A DNA stretch of 64,000 nucleotides from Anarhynchus alexandrinus (lineage: Eukaryota; Chordata; Aves; Charadriiformes; Charadriidae). Below the pieces are notes generated by a model that worked only from the letters and a program-made list of their open reading frames with translations, searched no databases and had not been told where the DNA came from. The stretch is from NCBI GenBank assembly GCA_008711295.1, contig VUYV01000042.1:187437-251436 (forward strand), given 5' to 3'. Shown here one piece after another: positions 9,956-20,911 of this stretch (position 1 is its first letter; every line of letters starts with the position of its first letter). The position numbers and the translations under genes were made by a program.

Positions 9956-12900
9956 TTGGTCATATATTTCACAGCCTAAAACCTGTTATTATGCTGATAT
10001 GTTGACTGTAAAATTATAAGATGGGTCAATATTTTGCATGCTCTAAAATGACACAGTAAAAATCATGACATGGGAAAAAAAATTTAAGGCCAAGGCCAAG
10101 GCTAGATACTGGTCACAAATTATCTGTTTGGATACTTAGTCAGGGTCAGCTGCTCATGAATGTAGATGAATTGTGCTCATGTTTCAATTCAAGGGATTGT
10201 CAATTGTGATTAGTAGTAAACCAAAACCAATGGCATTTCTTACAGGAAGAACTTCAGTTAAGTTTGTTTTTCAAGGGCATCATTCTGGAAGATGCAGGTT
10301 CTTCACCCTGTCACCAAGAGCACAGCAAGAATAAGTTGATCTTCACAGACTATCCTGTGAAGGTATCTTCTCATCAGGCTGGGAAAATCAATTTATCTAC
10401 ACCTGTCATAGGAGGCTTGCATCCTGGGCCGAGCTTTTGGCTTAAATTTAATACCTCTATGTCCGGGAAACAATAGTAGTTACCTCGATCCATACAGCAT
10501 GACAGGGTTGCCAGGACAGCCTCCTTCTTGCTATATCCCTGCTAGCATGTGCCCAGAACCAGGAAGAATAAGATCTGTGAGAAGGCTGAGATATATTTGG
10601 AAAAGAGGTAAATTCTTTTTTTTTCTGTTTCACTAATGTTATACACAAAGAAGTGCATGTAACAACGTCTTGAATAAAACTCATATGGACAAGACAATAG
10701 GATGAATTGAGACATAGATTAAAAACCAAGTCCAGGTGCGAAGATATATCTTGAATTGTGCAAAAACATTTGGACATTTACTAAAAGCTCTAATATATCT
10801 CTAATCAACTTACACAAGAATGTGTATTCAGCGTGAACTGTTTCCCTGTGCAGTTGAACACACCATCAACCATTTCTAAAGTCTGAGCTTTAAAAGAATC
10901 CTATTCTCTTGAAAACTATATATTATGACATGGCGCAAGCCCAGTATTTAAAGTTGTTTTTATACAGCCAGCTGAGTTGAAATCACCTCTTATTCTGTCA
11001 CTGAAGCCAATTTGCACAGACCTTCTCAAGTGCTGATGTTTGAAAGGAAAAACACCCCACATTCTTTGAATGTGGGCCAGAAAATACCTTGTTCTTCAGG
11101 CAACAGCAATCACAAATACATGGAGGTGGTTGTCCTAGGCATCTTTAACTTTCTGCTGCTTTGTATTGATGTCCTCAAGCAAGAATTCTTAATTTCATTT
11201 TTGAACGTATTACCTACTGAATTATAAATCTAGAAACACTGACAACTAGCCTGAAGTAAATTAATTTTAATATAATCTGAAACTTTTATTTGGATCTTAT
11301 CTTCCTCCTGTGGCAGTATAATCACCAAGATTATGCATGATTAGCTGGAAAACTCTTTCTTAATACTAAACATGCATGCATGAAAACCCATACTAGTTTA
11401 TTTTCTTTCATATTTCAAAATGAAACTAAATACAATGCTTTCTTGTTGAATCTAAGATTAGGGAGTCTACAGAATAAGTACCTTTAAAAAAAAAAGTTTG
11501 AGGGAGCAGATGGCTCAAGTTTTCCTATTGACACAATGGCTTTCATCTTTCCTCAAAATCGTAATATTAAACGTGGGTGGAATCAGTAATGGTCTCATTC
11601 CAACAACTTGTTTTATCATGACACACAGAATTAATATCTGAGAAAGGGAGACAAATTATTTCATTCTAAGGTGACCACTAGCTAATACAGTTGTTGCCGG
11701 TGTTATGTACTATTTTGTAATCAGTTCTTTCCAGGTTCCAGTGTGATGGAGACAATATTCACAGACGCTGATATTTTCCATAGTATTTATTGTAGAAACA
11801 ATACCAGCACCACTTATGCAACTTAGTCAAGCAAATTTTGTTTCTTTGTATACTTCTGTTCTGCCCTGTCTGAATTTCTCTCACAACGCCTTAGCCATTT
11901 CTAAGGACACAGAGACGACTCTTTTCCTCACATTGAAAGACATGCTGGTGAAACTTTCTTTTGAACGTCCTTATGCCTGTAAAGTCTGTAGCAGCAAATT
12001 CGGTTTTAGAAGGTATGATAATTGTGTCAAGAATCTGCCCATAGGAGGCGTAATAATTTGTCACAAGGCATTAAACAAGGCAGAAGCAGTGAAAGAAAAT
12101 GTTTTCTCCAAAACAAAAGACCTCTAGGTCAGGTGCTGAACTTGCCCTCAGGAGACCAGTATTCATTTCCTTATTCAGTAACAGGTTCATTATATAACAT
12201 TGCACAGATCTGTGTCGCTGCCTCCCATTTATAGAACAAAGATGTTATTTAACAGTCTTTCTAACCACAACATCCCTAAACTGCTATGAATTTCTGAAGT
12301 TTTGTGACAGTCATATTTTCTCAGCTTTCTCTGTACAGCCTCCCTGAGGAAGAGGCTGAAGTGTAGGAATAAGAAGACATTTCCTTTCCCACCAAAAAGT
12401 TTCTTCCCCTGGGATCAGCTAGCCTGACTGGGTTTGTTACTGTCCAGCTACTCTCATTGTCCTTGTATTGGCCTGGTAGCCCATAGTCAAATTCCAAGTA
12501 TGTTACCACTTTAGGGAGTCTTTCAGCATATGTACGGCCTCGTTTATTCTTGCAGGTACCAAGAATCTCACGTTTTCTCCTTCTGTAAATTCTAGCTTCA
12601 TGGAAAAACAGGGATGTTGGCAAATCCCAGTAGATACATCCTAAGAAACAATTTGGAGCTGAAAACAAAGTTAAAAGCTTGATAGCCAAATGTGGACAAA
12701 ATATTCTTTGGTGCTGAGCACCCAGTCTGCCTCCCCTTTTGCTGTCCCCCAGTCATTCATGAGAAAACTGAGTTCTTGTTAATTATGTATTGCACCATGT
12801 GTCAGAATAACATGCCATATGAGGCTATGACCAGAAAAAAAAAGAAGTAACAGTAAGTGATATCTGAAAAAATAGAAGTAATTTTTGAAAAAGAAAAAAA

Positions 12901-15048
12901 TATTGCTTCTGAAGAATATATTTTTTTAAAGTTGCTAGAGCAACACTCTGAAAATACCATCTCTACATTAAATTGTCCCAGTTGGGTGCCTAATGTGTTA
13001 GTTTTGGAAAGGTGATGCTCAAGTGATGTATATAAATTTCACACAAATCTTACAGTTATTTACAAAGTGACTAAAACTGAATACATTATGACCATGTTAT
13101 GGATGGGTTTTGCTGAAATCTTAAAAAAGCTGCTTCACACATGCCCTTTTGCTGCTATTTGTCAATACTGATAATGTTTTATTCTTATTTGGCAACACAT
13201 TTCTTTATTTTTCCTAACATTCACATCATAATTTTGCTCATAAAAATATTTTGAAGGTGTATTCACTTTAATAATTTAACAATAATACAGTTTATGTAAT
13301 GCTTGAAATACCAGTTTCAAATGGATTTAAGACTTTTTATACTGTAGATTTTGCTTATGGAGTTTTCTGAGGTAGGGAGTTGAATTTTTTCAACTCAGAC
13401 TATTTTATATTCATAAATGAATTTATTTTGATAGAAAAAATGTTCATTGAAGGCTGAGCTCACAGTGTTACATAATTTCTGTTGGATTCCTTCTTTCCTT
13501 TAGTTGGATAAGCTCTCCAAAATTAACAAAAAAATTTTGAATGCAATTCTTTTCTCCTGTCTCAGACACATGGCTTTCGGGGGAGAGGACTTTTCTTTGA
13601 TAAGTACCTATCTTTCTCATTTGAGTTCAGAGCTTATGTAAGGTAAAGCAGACTCCGTTCTGAATGGTTTGAGTCAGAAACTGGAGCCAGAAATTGTGAG
13701 TCCATAGCAGTGGCTGTTTTTCGAAGTACTCTGTCTCTGAGGTACTCCCTCCCTTACTTGAGGACACAAATGGACACATCTATTGCCCAATAATCTAAAC
13801 AAATTAACAATTCATAAAATGGGACAATGGGTTTATATTTGTGCATGTCAAATGCCTGGAGGAATCTGCCTTCTGCTGCCTCTTCCAAATCAAATTCAGG
13901 GAAATGTGAGGCTTCCTATTTAATTCCAAAGCATAACCATTAAGCTGCTGTTTACAGGTGACACACAGCATCTCTCTTCTGAACAGACTATTTGCCTTAA
14001 TACACCATTCATGTATTTTATTCAGAAACATAGAAGACATTTTTTCCTTTTCCCAGAATGCTAATAATAATTTCCCAATACTAAGCCAAGCCTTCAGTTT
14101 CTTCTTAGTAATTTCCTTCTTTAGTGACTTGGAATTTCAACACGGAAAAAAAAAAAAGAAAATCAGACAATGCGTTGTCATATGCCTCTTAAGAAACAAT
14201 GGAACTACTGAGCTCACAAGAAATGTATTACCTTTAAGAGAGGTTTATCTTGCCATACTGTTGTTATTTCTTTACATCAGAATCACAGTCATTCTTAAAT
14301 TCTAATCTCAATTTAAGCCAATAATACACTCACAGGTTCGACATTCTGCAAGTGTTTGCACTTGCTGCACATTGACACTGCATTGAATGGACAAGAAGAA
14401 TAAATTATACATGTAGGATTAAGTGACAAGAAATAGAGAGGAATATAGAAGTACCTGTGTATAACAAAAGCTGCAAGGGATGGGCAGGATTTTCAAAATT
14501 GTGTAGCACTTTGGTACATCTAGAAAATTTTACTGAAACTCTCTAAAGCTGATCAGAGGTAAGGATACCTTGAGGATTACAGTTCAAATAATCTCCATGC
14601 TAAGAACTGGTCCAATCAAGAATTCTAGTTAGAACCTTCTTCTAAGTAAACCTGCTACTTAAACATCTGGGTCTATGGGGGGTGTCCTGGGTTCTGCTGA
14701 AGTGTCATAGGTACCTTGAACTTTTCTTCATGGATCTTTTTCTCTAATTTGCTTAGGCTTTGCATGTTGCATTGCAATATTGGTCTTTACTGCTCTAGAA
14801 GAAAGGTATTAATAAAAACAACAAAAATAGCTTATACACTGAAAGTCTAGGCTTCAAACAGAAGAATTTGTAAAAAGAATCTAGAACCAACCAAGTTAAT
14901 TAAAGTCTCAAACGATCCCTCTTTTGGTGGCAAAAAAGTTTTAAAGCCAGGCTATTCCACCCTAAACAATGCAGAAGTCTTTTTTTCTTGTAGGAGTGTT
15001 GACACACTGCACTACTTGTTGACCTAGTCCTTCCTAAGTCAGGGGGGC
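9956..15048. other. No recognised feature; several unassigned open frames
   Basis: Long AT-rich interval without a repeat I can name. Open frames include 11816-12127 (+, 103 codons), 12321-12689 (-, 122 codons) and 13958-14305 (+, 115 codons). The 122-codon frame has a plausible mixed composition but no domain I recognise and no visible promoter or splice context. These are listed so that they can be searched, not as genes. Confidence 0.4.
15044..15048. repeat. Target-site duplication, left copy (GGGGC)
   Basis: Five bases directly before the LTR. The same five bases follow it at 15671-15675. A 5-bp duplication is the length expected for ERVL-type integration. Confidence 0.8.
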
Positions 15049-15297
15049 TGTCTTGGTTTGAGTGACGCAGGACTAATTTCTCTTTCAGCAATTTTATTTT
15101 TTGGTAAAGTCTCTTCTAATGCTTGGGAAAACGGTACTTTTAGAAGACTCTAGTGTCTGAATTTATGAAAATATTTACTTCATAACCAGCTATGGTGTGT
15201 GGGTTCCAGGTGTCAGTGTTCTCGAGTTAGCCAGGTGCAGGGCTCAGGAGGAGTGGGACCAATTATTTCATACCATGAACGTCACATTCAACATAAA

Positions 15298-15304
15298 TTA
15301 TAAA
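15298..15304 (+). promoter_or_regulatory. TATA-like box of the solo LTR
   Basis: The ttataaa lies 26 bp after the cataccatgaacgtcac block, the position at which avian ERVL LTRs carry their TATA box. It would define the U3/R boundary of this LTR. Activity today is unknown. Confidence 0.4.
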
Positions 15305-15561
15305 GTTTGCTGAGGAGTTCTCTCTCTTCCTTGATGGCTGTGGTCCTGACTACTTCTTGCCCCCGTGTCGGGCCCCTGAGGCCTTGCCTTCCTCCCAAAG
15401 CCGTAGTGGTCACAGTGTCCAAAATTTGCTGTCCGCTGCTGGGAGTGCAGAGCTTCCTATGGATAGAATGGGCTGAGTATAATCCTTGTATGTTTTATAT
15501 TGGTATTGGGATAAATATTGGTTCTTTAGTATTATTAATGTTAATCATCTAATGTTATTCT

Positions 15562-15567
15562 ATTAAA
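15562..15567 (+). terminator. ATTAAA polyadenylation-type signal of the solo LTR
   Basis: An attaaa near the end of the R region, followed by a T-rich stretch, sits where LTRs of this type carry their polyadenylation signal. Assignment is by position and sequence only. Confidence 0.4.
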
Positions 15568-15670
15568 TCTGTTTATATTTCAATCCTCTGGTTTCCTTGT
15601 TTTTTCCTGATTCCCTGTCCCAGGTGGGGAGGGGTCATCGGGTGATAGAATAATTGTCTAAACGACAACA

Positions 15671-15675
15671 GGGGC
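15671..15675. repeat. Target-site duplication, right copy (GGGGC)
   Basis: Identical to 15044-15048 and immediately after the LTR's terminal CA. Confidence 0.8.
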
Positions 15676-17387
15676 ACAGCCTGATGTAAAATCAGAAGAT
15701 GGAGTGTGCGGCAGAGAAGTCTACTATTATATGCTGGAGTCTGCTGAAAAGCTGTCACTACTACTCACTACTGTCAGCAAAGCAAGTATGTGTTGAGGTA
15801 CCTGATCAGCAAAGGTGAAGGGAGAATTTCACTTTTTCCCCCCAAAGAGTCAGGGCAGTTTTATATTCTCAGCATATCTGAATAAAAACAGTGTCCAGAA
15901 AAACACCCTTGGAATTATTCCTGCTGAGCGCAAAGGATAAAGCTTAGTGCTTTGTTCTCTGCCCAAGTGTGGCTTCCACTCACGCTTAAGCTAGAGTGCA
16001 AGTCTTGTGAACTGCACAAAGTCTTATAGCATCAGGGCTTTTGCACAAAAGCTGGAAATTCTTCTGAAGGATCCACTTGTCTGAGCTGAAAATGCTACTG
16101 CATTATAAACTACTATTTCTGTTCCTTTCAAACAAATGAAGAAAGTATGTAATGGTAAAAAAAAAAAAAAATAGTTCTAGGTTGCAAGCCACAGAGATAT
16201 TAAAAAAAAATCTAGGTAGATATCAGGAAAAATGTTCCCCCCTTTATGTCAATTTGTTGCAACATATAGTAAATACATACTTTCTTCCTTTTCAAAAAAT
16301 GTCTTAGATATAACAATATTTGAGTCAAATGATCTACAGATTTTCTCTTTGAAAAGTAATTTCAAGGCCAATACAAACACATTAGCTGTCCAGCTGTTGT
16401 ATACTGTGCCAGAAACAACCAAGCAAAATTTACCTGTTGTGTTTTGCAATAGTCCAGAATTTTCTTAATTAGAAGTGGGTCAGAAATGAAATATTGTAAA
16501 TTTATTAGAGCTGACCAGAAAATGAAAATCCGCTATGGAAAAATTATTGAAGTTCGCAATTTTCTCAGTAACTGTACAAAATTGTGTTCTTTCAATTTTT
16601 CATAAAGAAATGCATGTAAAGATATGTAGATCAATAAAATGAACAGTCAAAGTTTTGCTCTAGCTGCTCTAACTGAAGCTATCAGATAGCTGAGGACTTA
16701 GGCTATATGTAGAATTCTTATTTTTTTGACAAGAAAATAATTTCTAAATAAAAAAGCAAAATAAAAGAAAACAAACAAATAAACAAAACCCCTTAGATTT
16801 GATATGTTCCCACTAACTTTTTCAGTTTTGATTAATAGATGTATTTTGACAAATCTGTTTGATTAAAATTCTCAAATTTTTCTGGTTTAGATACAACTAG
16901 ATATAGATCTAAATAATTTCCATTTCAAAACCTAATCCACATAAAACAGTGTTGGCCAGAGTGAAAATAAAAGCAAGATACAGTCTCTTTAGTGCAGCTG
17001 TGATCATAATAAGCTTAATCACATCAGAATGTTGAACTCGGGATTGTACTTCTTGATTTCTAGAAACTGAAACTGAAACTTAAACTTAATTATAAACCAC
17101 CACCACACATTCACAGAGATAAGACAGATGAGACTAATAACAGCTATTGTTGCTTGATAGCCTGTAAAAGAGATTGCATCTGCCATCATGATTTGGCCAT
17201 TGCCTGTTCTCTGAGTGAGAGAATAATAGATTTGTTTTCTTTGCATTTCATGCCACTTTTAAAATAGAGATTAAATCTATTTAATGTTAATAAAATAACA
17301 CGTCTGAATAGAAATGTATTTTATATCACCCCGTATCATTTGGTTGATATTGATTTAAGAGGTAAAAAGAGATATAATTCAATTTTC
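15676..17387. other. No recognised feature
   Basis: AT-rich DNA with a 15-base poly-A at 16157-16171 and an A-rich stretch at about 16747-16790. No exon or nameable repeat. Confidence 0.45.
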
Positions 17388-17474
17388 TGTAGAAGATGGG
17401 TATTCTAAGAACATGTAGTTGAGCTAAAGTACGTAAAAAATTATACCAGGGTCAAAGTTTTGGAACTCAGGATA
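17388..17474 (+). repeat. 87-bp direct repeat, copy 1, followed by an N
   Basis: Starts tgtagaagatggg and ends aactcaggata. It is identical base for base to 18116-18202, 728 bp downstream. An undetermined base (N, 17475) follows directly after its last base, and sequence after that point is unrelated to what follows copy 2. It does not resemble any transposon end I know. Confidence 0.97.
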
Positions 17475-18115
17475 NTCAGTTACAGTGACCAAGAAACTTT
17501 TCTTGGCAGAACAAGATATAGAAGAATAGTTAGTCGTGAGCCTGAAACACATAATCATTCAAACATGAGCATAGAAAGCTTGAAATAATGCAGAAATCTC
17601 AGGGGGTCAACCATAGACAGTCTGTTTCCAATTCTCCCACCCAAGTGTTTCCAGGTTTTCTTTCAACACAGTGGCATGTGTCGCATGTTCTTTTTTTTTT
17701 TTTTTTAATGGGGATTTCATCAAGTCCTTGCAATAAATATGTTCATAAAAATGTTTCTGTTAACATAATGTCACTCTGTGCTCAGAGAACAAGTTTTCAT
17801 CCTTGAATACCTTACTTTAATGAACTCCTTCTTCACCACATGATAACTGAGAGATAAAATCACGTGAATTTTGAAAAATATGGAATCTGGTACATATTCT
17901 AATACTTTCAACAGTATTTAAAACTAGGTGTCTCACTGCAATGCCTACTATGCTGGGCATTCTCTCACTTCAGTAAATATGAGAAAAATTCATATTTTAT
18001 CGAATACTAATATTTTTTAAGACTATTATAAACATATAAACCCCATCTTATCAGATTGAGAAAACTCAGAATGATTTAAAATTAGCTTATGTGCTGTTTG
18101 TTATCTGTTTTTTTT
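17475..18115. other. Spacer between the 87-bp repeats
   Basis: 641 bp beginning with an N. Contains a 16-base poly-T at 17691-17706. No exon or nameable repeat was seen. If the flanking repeat is an assembly error, this segment may be misplaced or an alternative allele. Confidence 0.5.
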
Positions 18116-18202
18116 TGTAGAAGATGGGTATTCTAAGAACATGTAGTTGAGCTAAAGTACGTAAAAAATTATACCAGGGTCAAAGTTTTGGAACTCAGGA
18201 TA
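18116..18202 (+). repeat. 87-bp direct repeat, copy 2
   Basis: Identical to 17388-17474 over the full length. Upstream the two copies share only a T-rich context (tttt, then one mismatch), and downstream they diverge at once. No N is present at this copy. Confidence 0.97.
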
Positions 18203-18580
18203 TGTTCCTATAATAAACTGTTTGGAATGAGGGAAGCCTTGGTAAGATGTTTGATAATGTTCATGGTTATGGTCAACATTTTGATCAGCACAATGAACAG
18301 AAGAGTTACACAACATGGGGAATTTGTTTATAGAAATCTATACCAGCTTATATGCAGGGCTGTGGTCTTAACTACAGGACCAATGAAATAGTAGCATAAG
18401 CTCAGCCTTAAAGTTCAGTGTCATTTACAGTTCTGCAAGATGGTGGTAACACACAGTCTGTGGATGAAATGGTGCAGAATTCGGATGCAGGCAGAAAGGA
18501 CAATACATTCCATATATTGAAGAATGACTGGAAGACAACGGATGCTGCTAGCAGTACAATGCCAGGCATAAAGGAAAATC

Positions 18581-18583
<3 letters not shown>

Positions 18584-18612
<29 letters not shown>
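18584..18612 (+). repeat. (CAAAA)n microsatellite
   Basis: About five CAAAA units in a row after aaaa. Simple sequence with no element attached that I can see. Confidence 0.85.
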
Positions 18613-20864
18613 TCAGATTTTTAAAGTGAGACTATGTAGTGAATTTCTTTCTTTCTATGTTCAGTGTCTGAATGTTCTACTCTAAAGATTTTGAATGTCC
18701 CATATGAAAAGGCTTCACCTGTTGCAGTAGAGAAATATAATGGACTTTAGTTTTAGCAGTTGCCAATAAAACCACTTTCCAGAGCAAATACCTCTTATGG
18801 TCATGATTGGAATTTTGGCTGTATGTATTAATCTCCATCTGTGCCTGTATGCCTGTGCACATCATTTGATGATTACTTCAGGAGGGCTAAGAGCCATCTA
18901 GGAATCATTTTAAAGGAGAATCTGCAGAATGTAGCCAGTTCTATTTCTTCTCTAAAGTTAGTTAGTGATAGTGATAACAATGACCAATAAACCTTTCCCA
19001 CCTGTTCACATTTATATTCCAAATCAGGGTGGGATCTGATTGTCTGGATTTGATGATACCACAGTTGTATACAAACTCCAAAGGATTTCAAAGCCAGTAA
19101 AAACAAAGCATACATAGTGAAACCAAAGCAAATTCATTTTGGGTCTGAACAAAGTACAATTCCAGTTTAAATAGATTGAGCCCATCTGCACATGCACTGA
19201 ATCTTTCCACTGAGTAAAAAATAATTACTATCAGGTATGAAAAAACTCAACATGGGGGAAAAAAATCAATAAATACAAATTCTACAGACTTTAAACTGTT
19301 GAGAATATATATCAAACACTTATTGATGTATTTCTCAGAGAAGTACACAAATAGGCAGCTGAATCTAATAATTCTGTGGCTCTTAAAAGAAAGCTGAAGG
19401 AGATGAAGATGTAAGAACAGATTCTGAAGCTGCATATTCCAAGTTAATATCAAGTCACTCCTAGTGAACAGAGATAAAGCGATGTAAGATCAAATCATGC
19501 AAATGTTATTCAACACCTTTTACATTTTAACGACACTTTGCAACAGTTCACAAGTGAAAGTAGTCAGTTTGGTTTCCAAAGTGATGTTAAAAATTTCAAC
19601 TTCAATTCCATAGTCAGAATCAGAACATAAAACTAAAATCTTAAAAACTGTGGTCATGTCTGAAACTGCATGTTCATCACGAGTTTGAATGAACCTGGGA
19701 AAAAAAAAATATGACTCTGTAAGAGATGATGGCTTATTTTTTGTTGTCAGTTAAGGACAGAAAAATAAGTTAGTCTTACAGACATGGATGTGTTAGAAAC
19801 AGTACGGCAATACACACTTTGTCTTGATGAAACTGTAACTGTTACAAAAGGTCATGAAATCTTTCTTACTTGATATGACTGTTCTCAATCATACGTTCAT
19901 GTGGGTCTCCAGTAGATGGTGTACATAATCTAATGTCAATTCAACACTTACTGCTGAAGCTGTGGCCGAACACTTGACACTTATCCAATTTACCCCACTG
20001 CAATATATGTACTAGGTCTACTTCCTATTATAATTAATAGGGTTAACCACACCAGTATCACTCATACAGTGCTCTTGCAGTGCTTGCTGTTGACCTTACA
20101 AATTTAACTGTAATAGGTCAAGATCCTGAAGATAATATATATTTGCAAAAAAATGTACCTTTGCTATCAAATATATTAGGTGTAATTATATTAAATCATT
20201 ACCATTATGATTTCCTATACCCTTCATTTGCAGTAATGTATGAGATTTCAATTATTATTTAAGAGCCTTTATTCCATTGGAATTTATAATGAAATTATGA
20301 GGTTTAGATGTAAAATGTTATTCATATAAATTCTGTGAATAACTGTAAATGAACAAAATTTCTGGCATATAGGTATAGTTTTTCTTATATTGTTCTACTT
20401 TAATTTTCCCCTTGATTAAATTTTGTGCAGGTTGTATACTAAGCTTTGTGATGAGAAGGTATCAGTTCACATCTAAGTAGTTCATGGAGAATTATAAAAC
20501 AGAGTGCCGAGATAATTAAATAAGTATTAAGTGGATTAGTTGGTCACATCCCAAAGCTCTGATAGGGCTTTTCAGCGGGAAAGAATGCAAAATGACTACA
20601 AAACCTGATGGTACAATTTCAGTCATGGATTTATCTGTCTTTGTGAGAATGAGCTTTTATTTTCTGCCATATTTTGTACTTGCCATCTTACAACAATTAC
20701 CAAAGGGTAATGACCACATTTTAATTATTTGCTATTTTAAATATTAGCTTACATGGAAGAGAAAGGATCTAGACTGGAAGTTTGACTCCTTGTATTTCCC
20801 AGATGGATTTCATAATATGTGTTAAATACAGAACCTTCTAATTGCTTTTTTTTCTATTCTGCAG

Positions 20865-20911
20865 GGTACACCACAAAAAGTACAGATATAGCTGCTGATG
20901 GACTTGCTCTG
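20865..20911 (+). other. Exon-like segment with both splice sites
   Basis: A 47-nt segment sits between a strong acceptor (a T-rich tract ending ttctattctgcag) and a donor gtacgt at 20912. One frame (phase 2) is open and would read YTTKSTDIAADGLAL. I do not recognise the peptide, and no neighbouring exon was found. Such sequences arise by chance in introns, so this is only a candidate cryptic or micro-exon. Confidence 0.12.

Larger units (their letters stand above)
15049..15670 (+). mobile_element. Solo LTR, avian ERVL-like, complete
   Basis: A 622-bp element begins TGTCTTGGTTTG and ends with CGACAACA, giving the TG...CA termini of LTRs. Perfect 5-bp GGGGC copies flank it. Internal landmarks come in LTR order: a cataccatgaacgtcac block near 15271, a TATA-like ttataaa at 15298-15304, an attaaa polyadenylation-type signal at 15562-15567, then a T/C-rich stretch and a G-rich run near the 3' end. 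This matches the architecture I know from bird ERVL LTRs. No second LTR or internal viral region is present, so recombination between the two LTRs of a provirus probably left this one behind. It codes for nothing; an open frame of 81 codons inside it is incidental. Confidence 0.88.

Noticed and set aside
11963..12010. ERPYACKVC string resembling the start of a C2H2 zinc finger
   Set aside because: The two histidines of a finger are missing, no further finger follows, and the frame has no conserved linker repeats; most likely chance.
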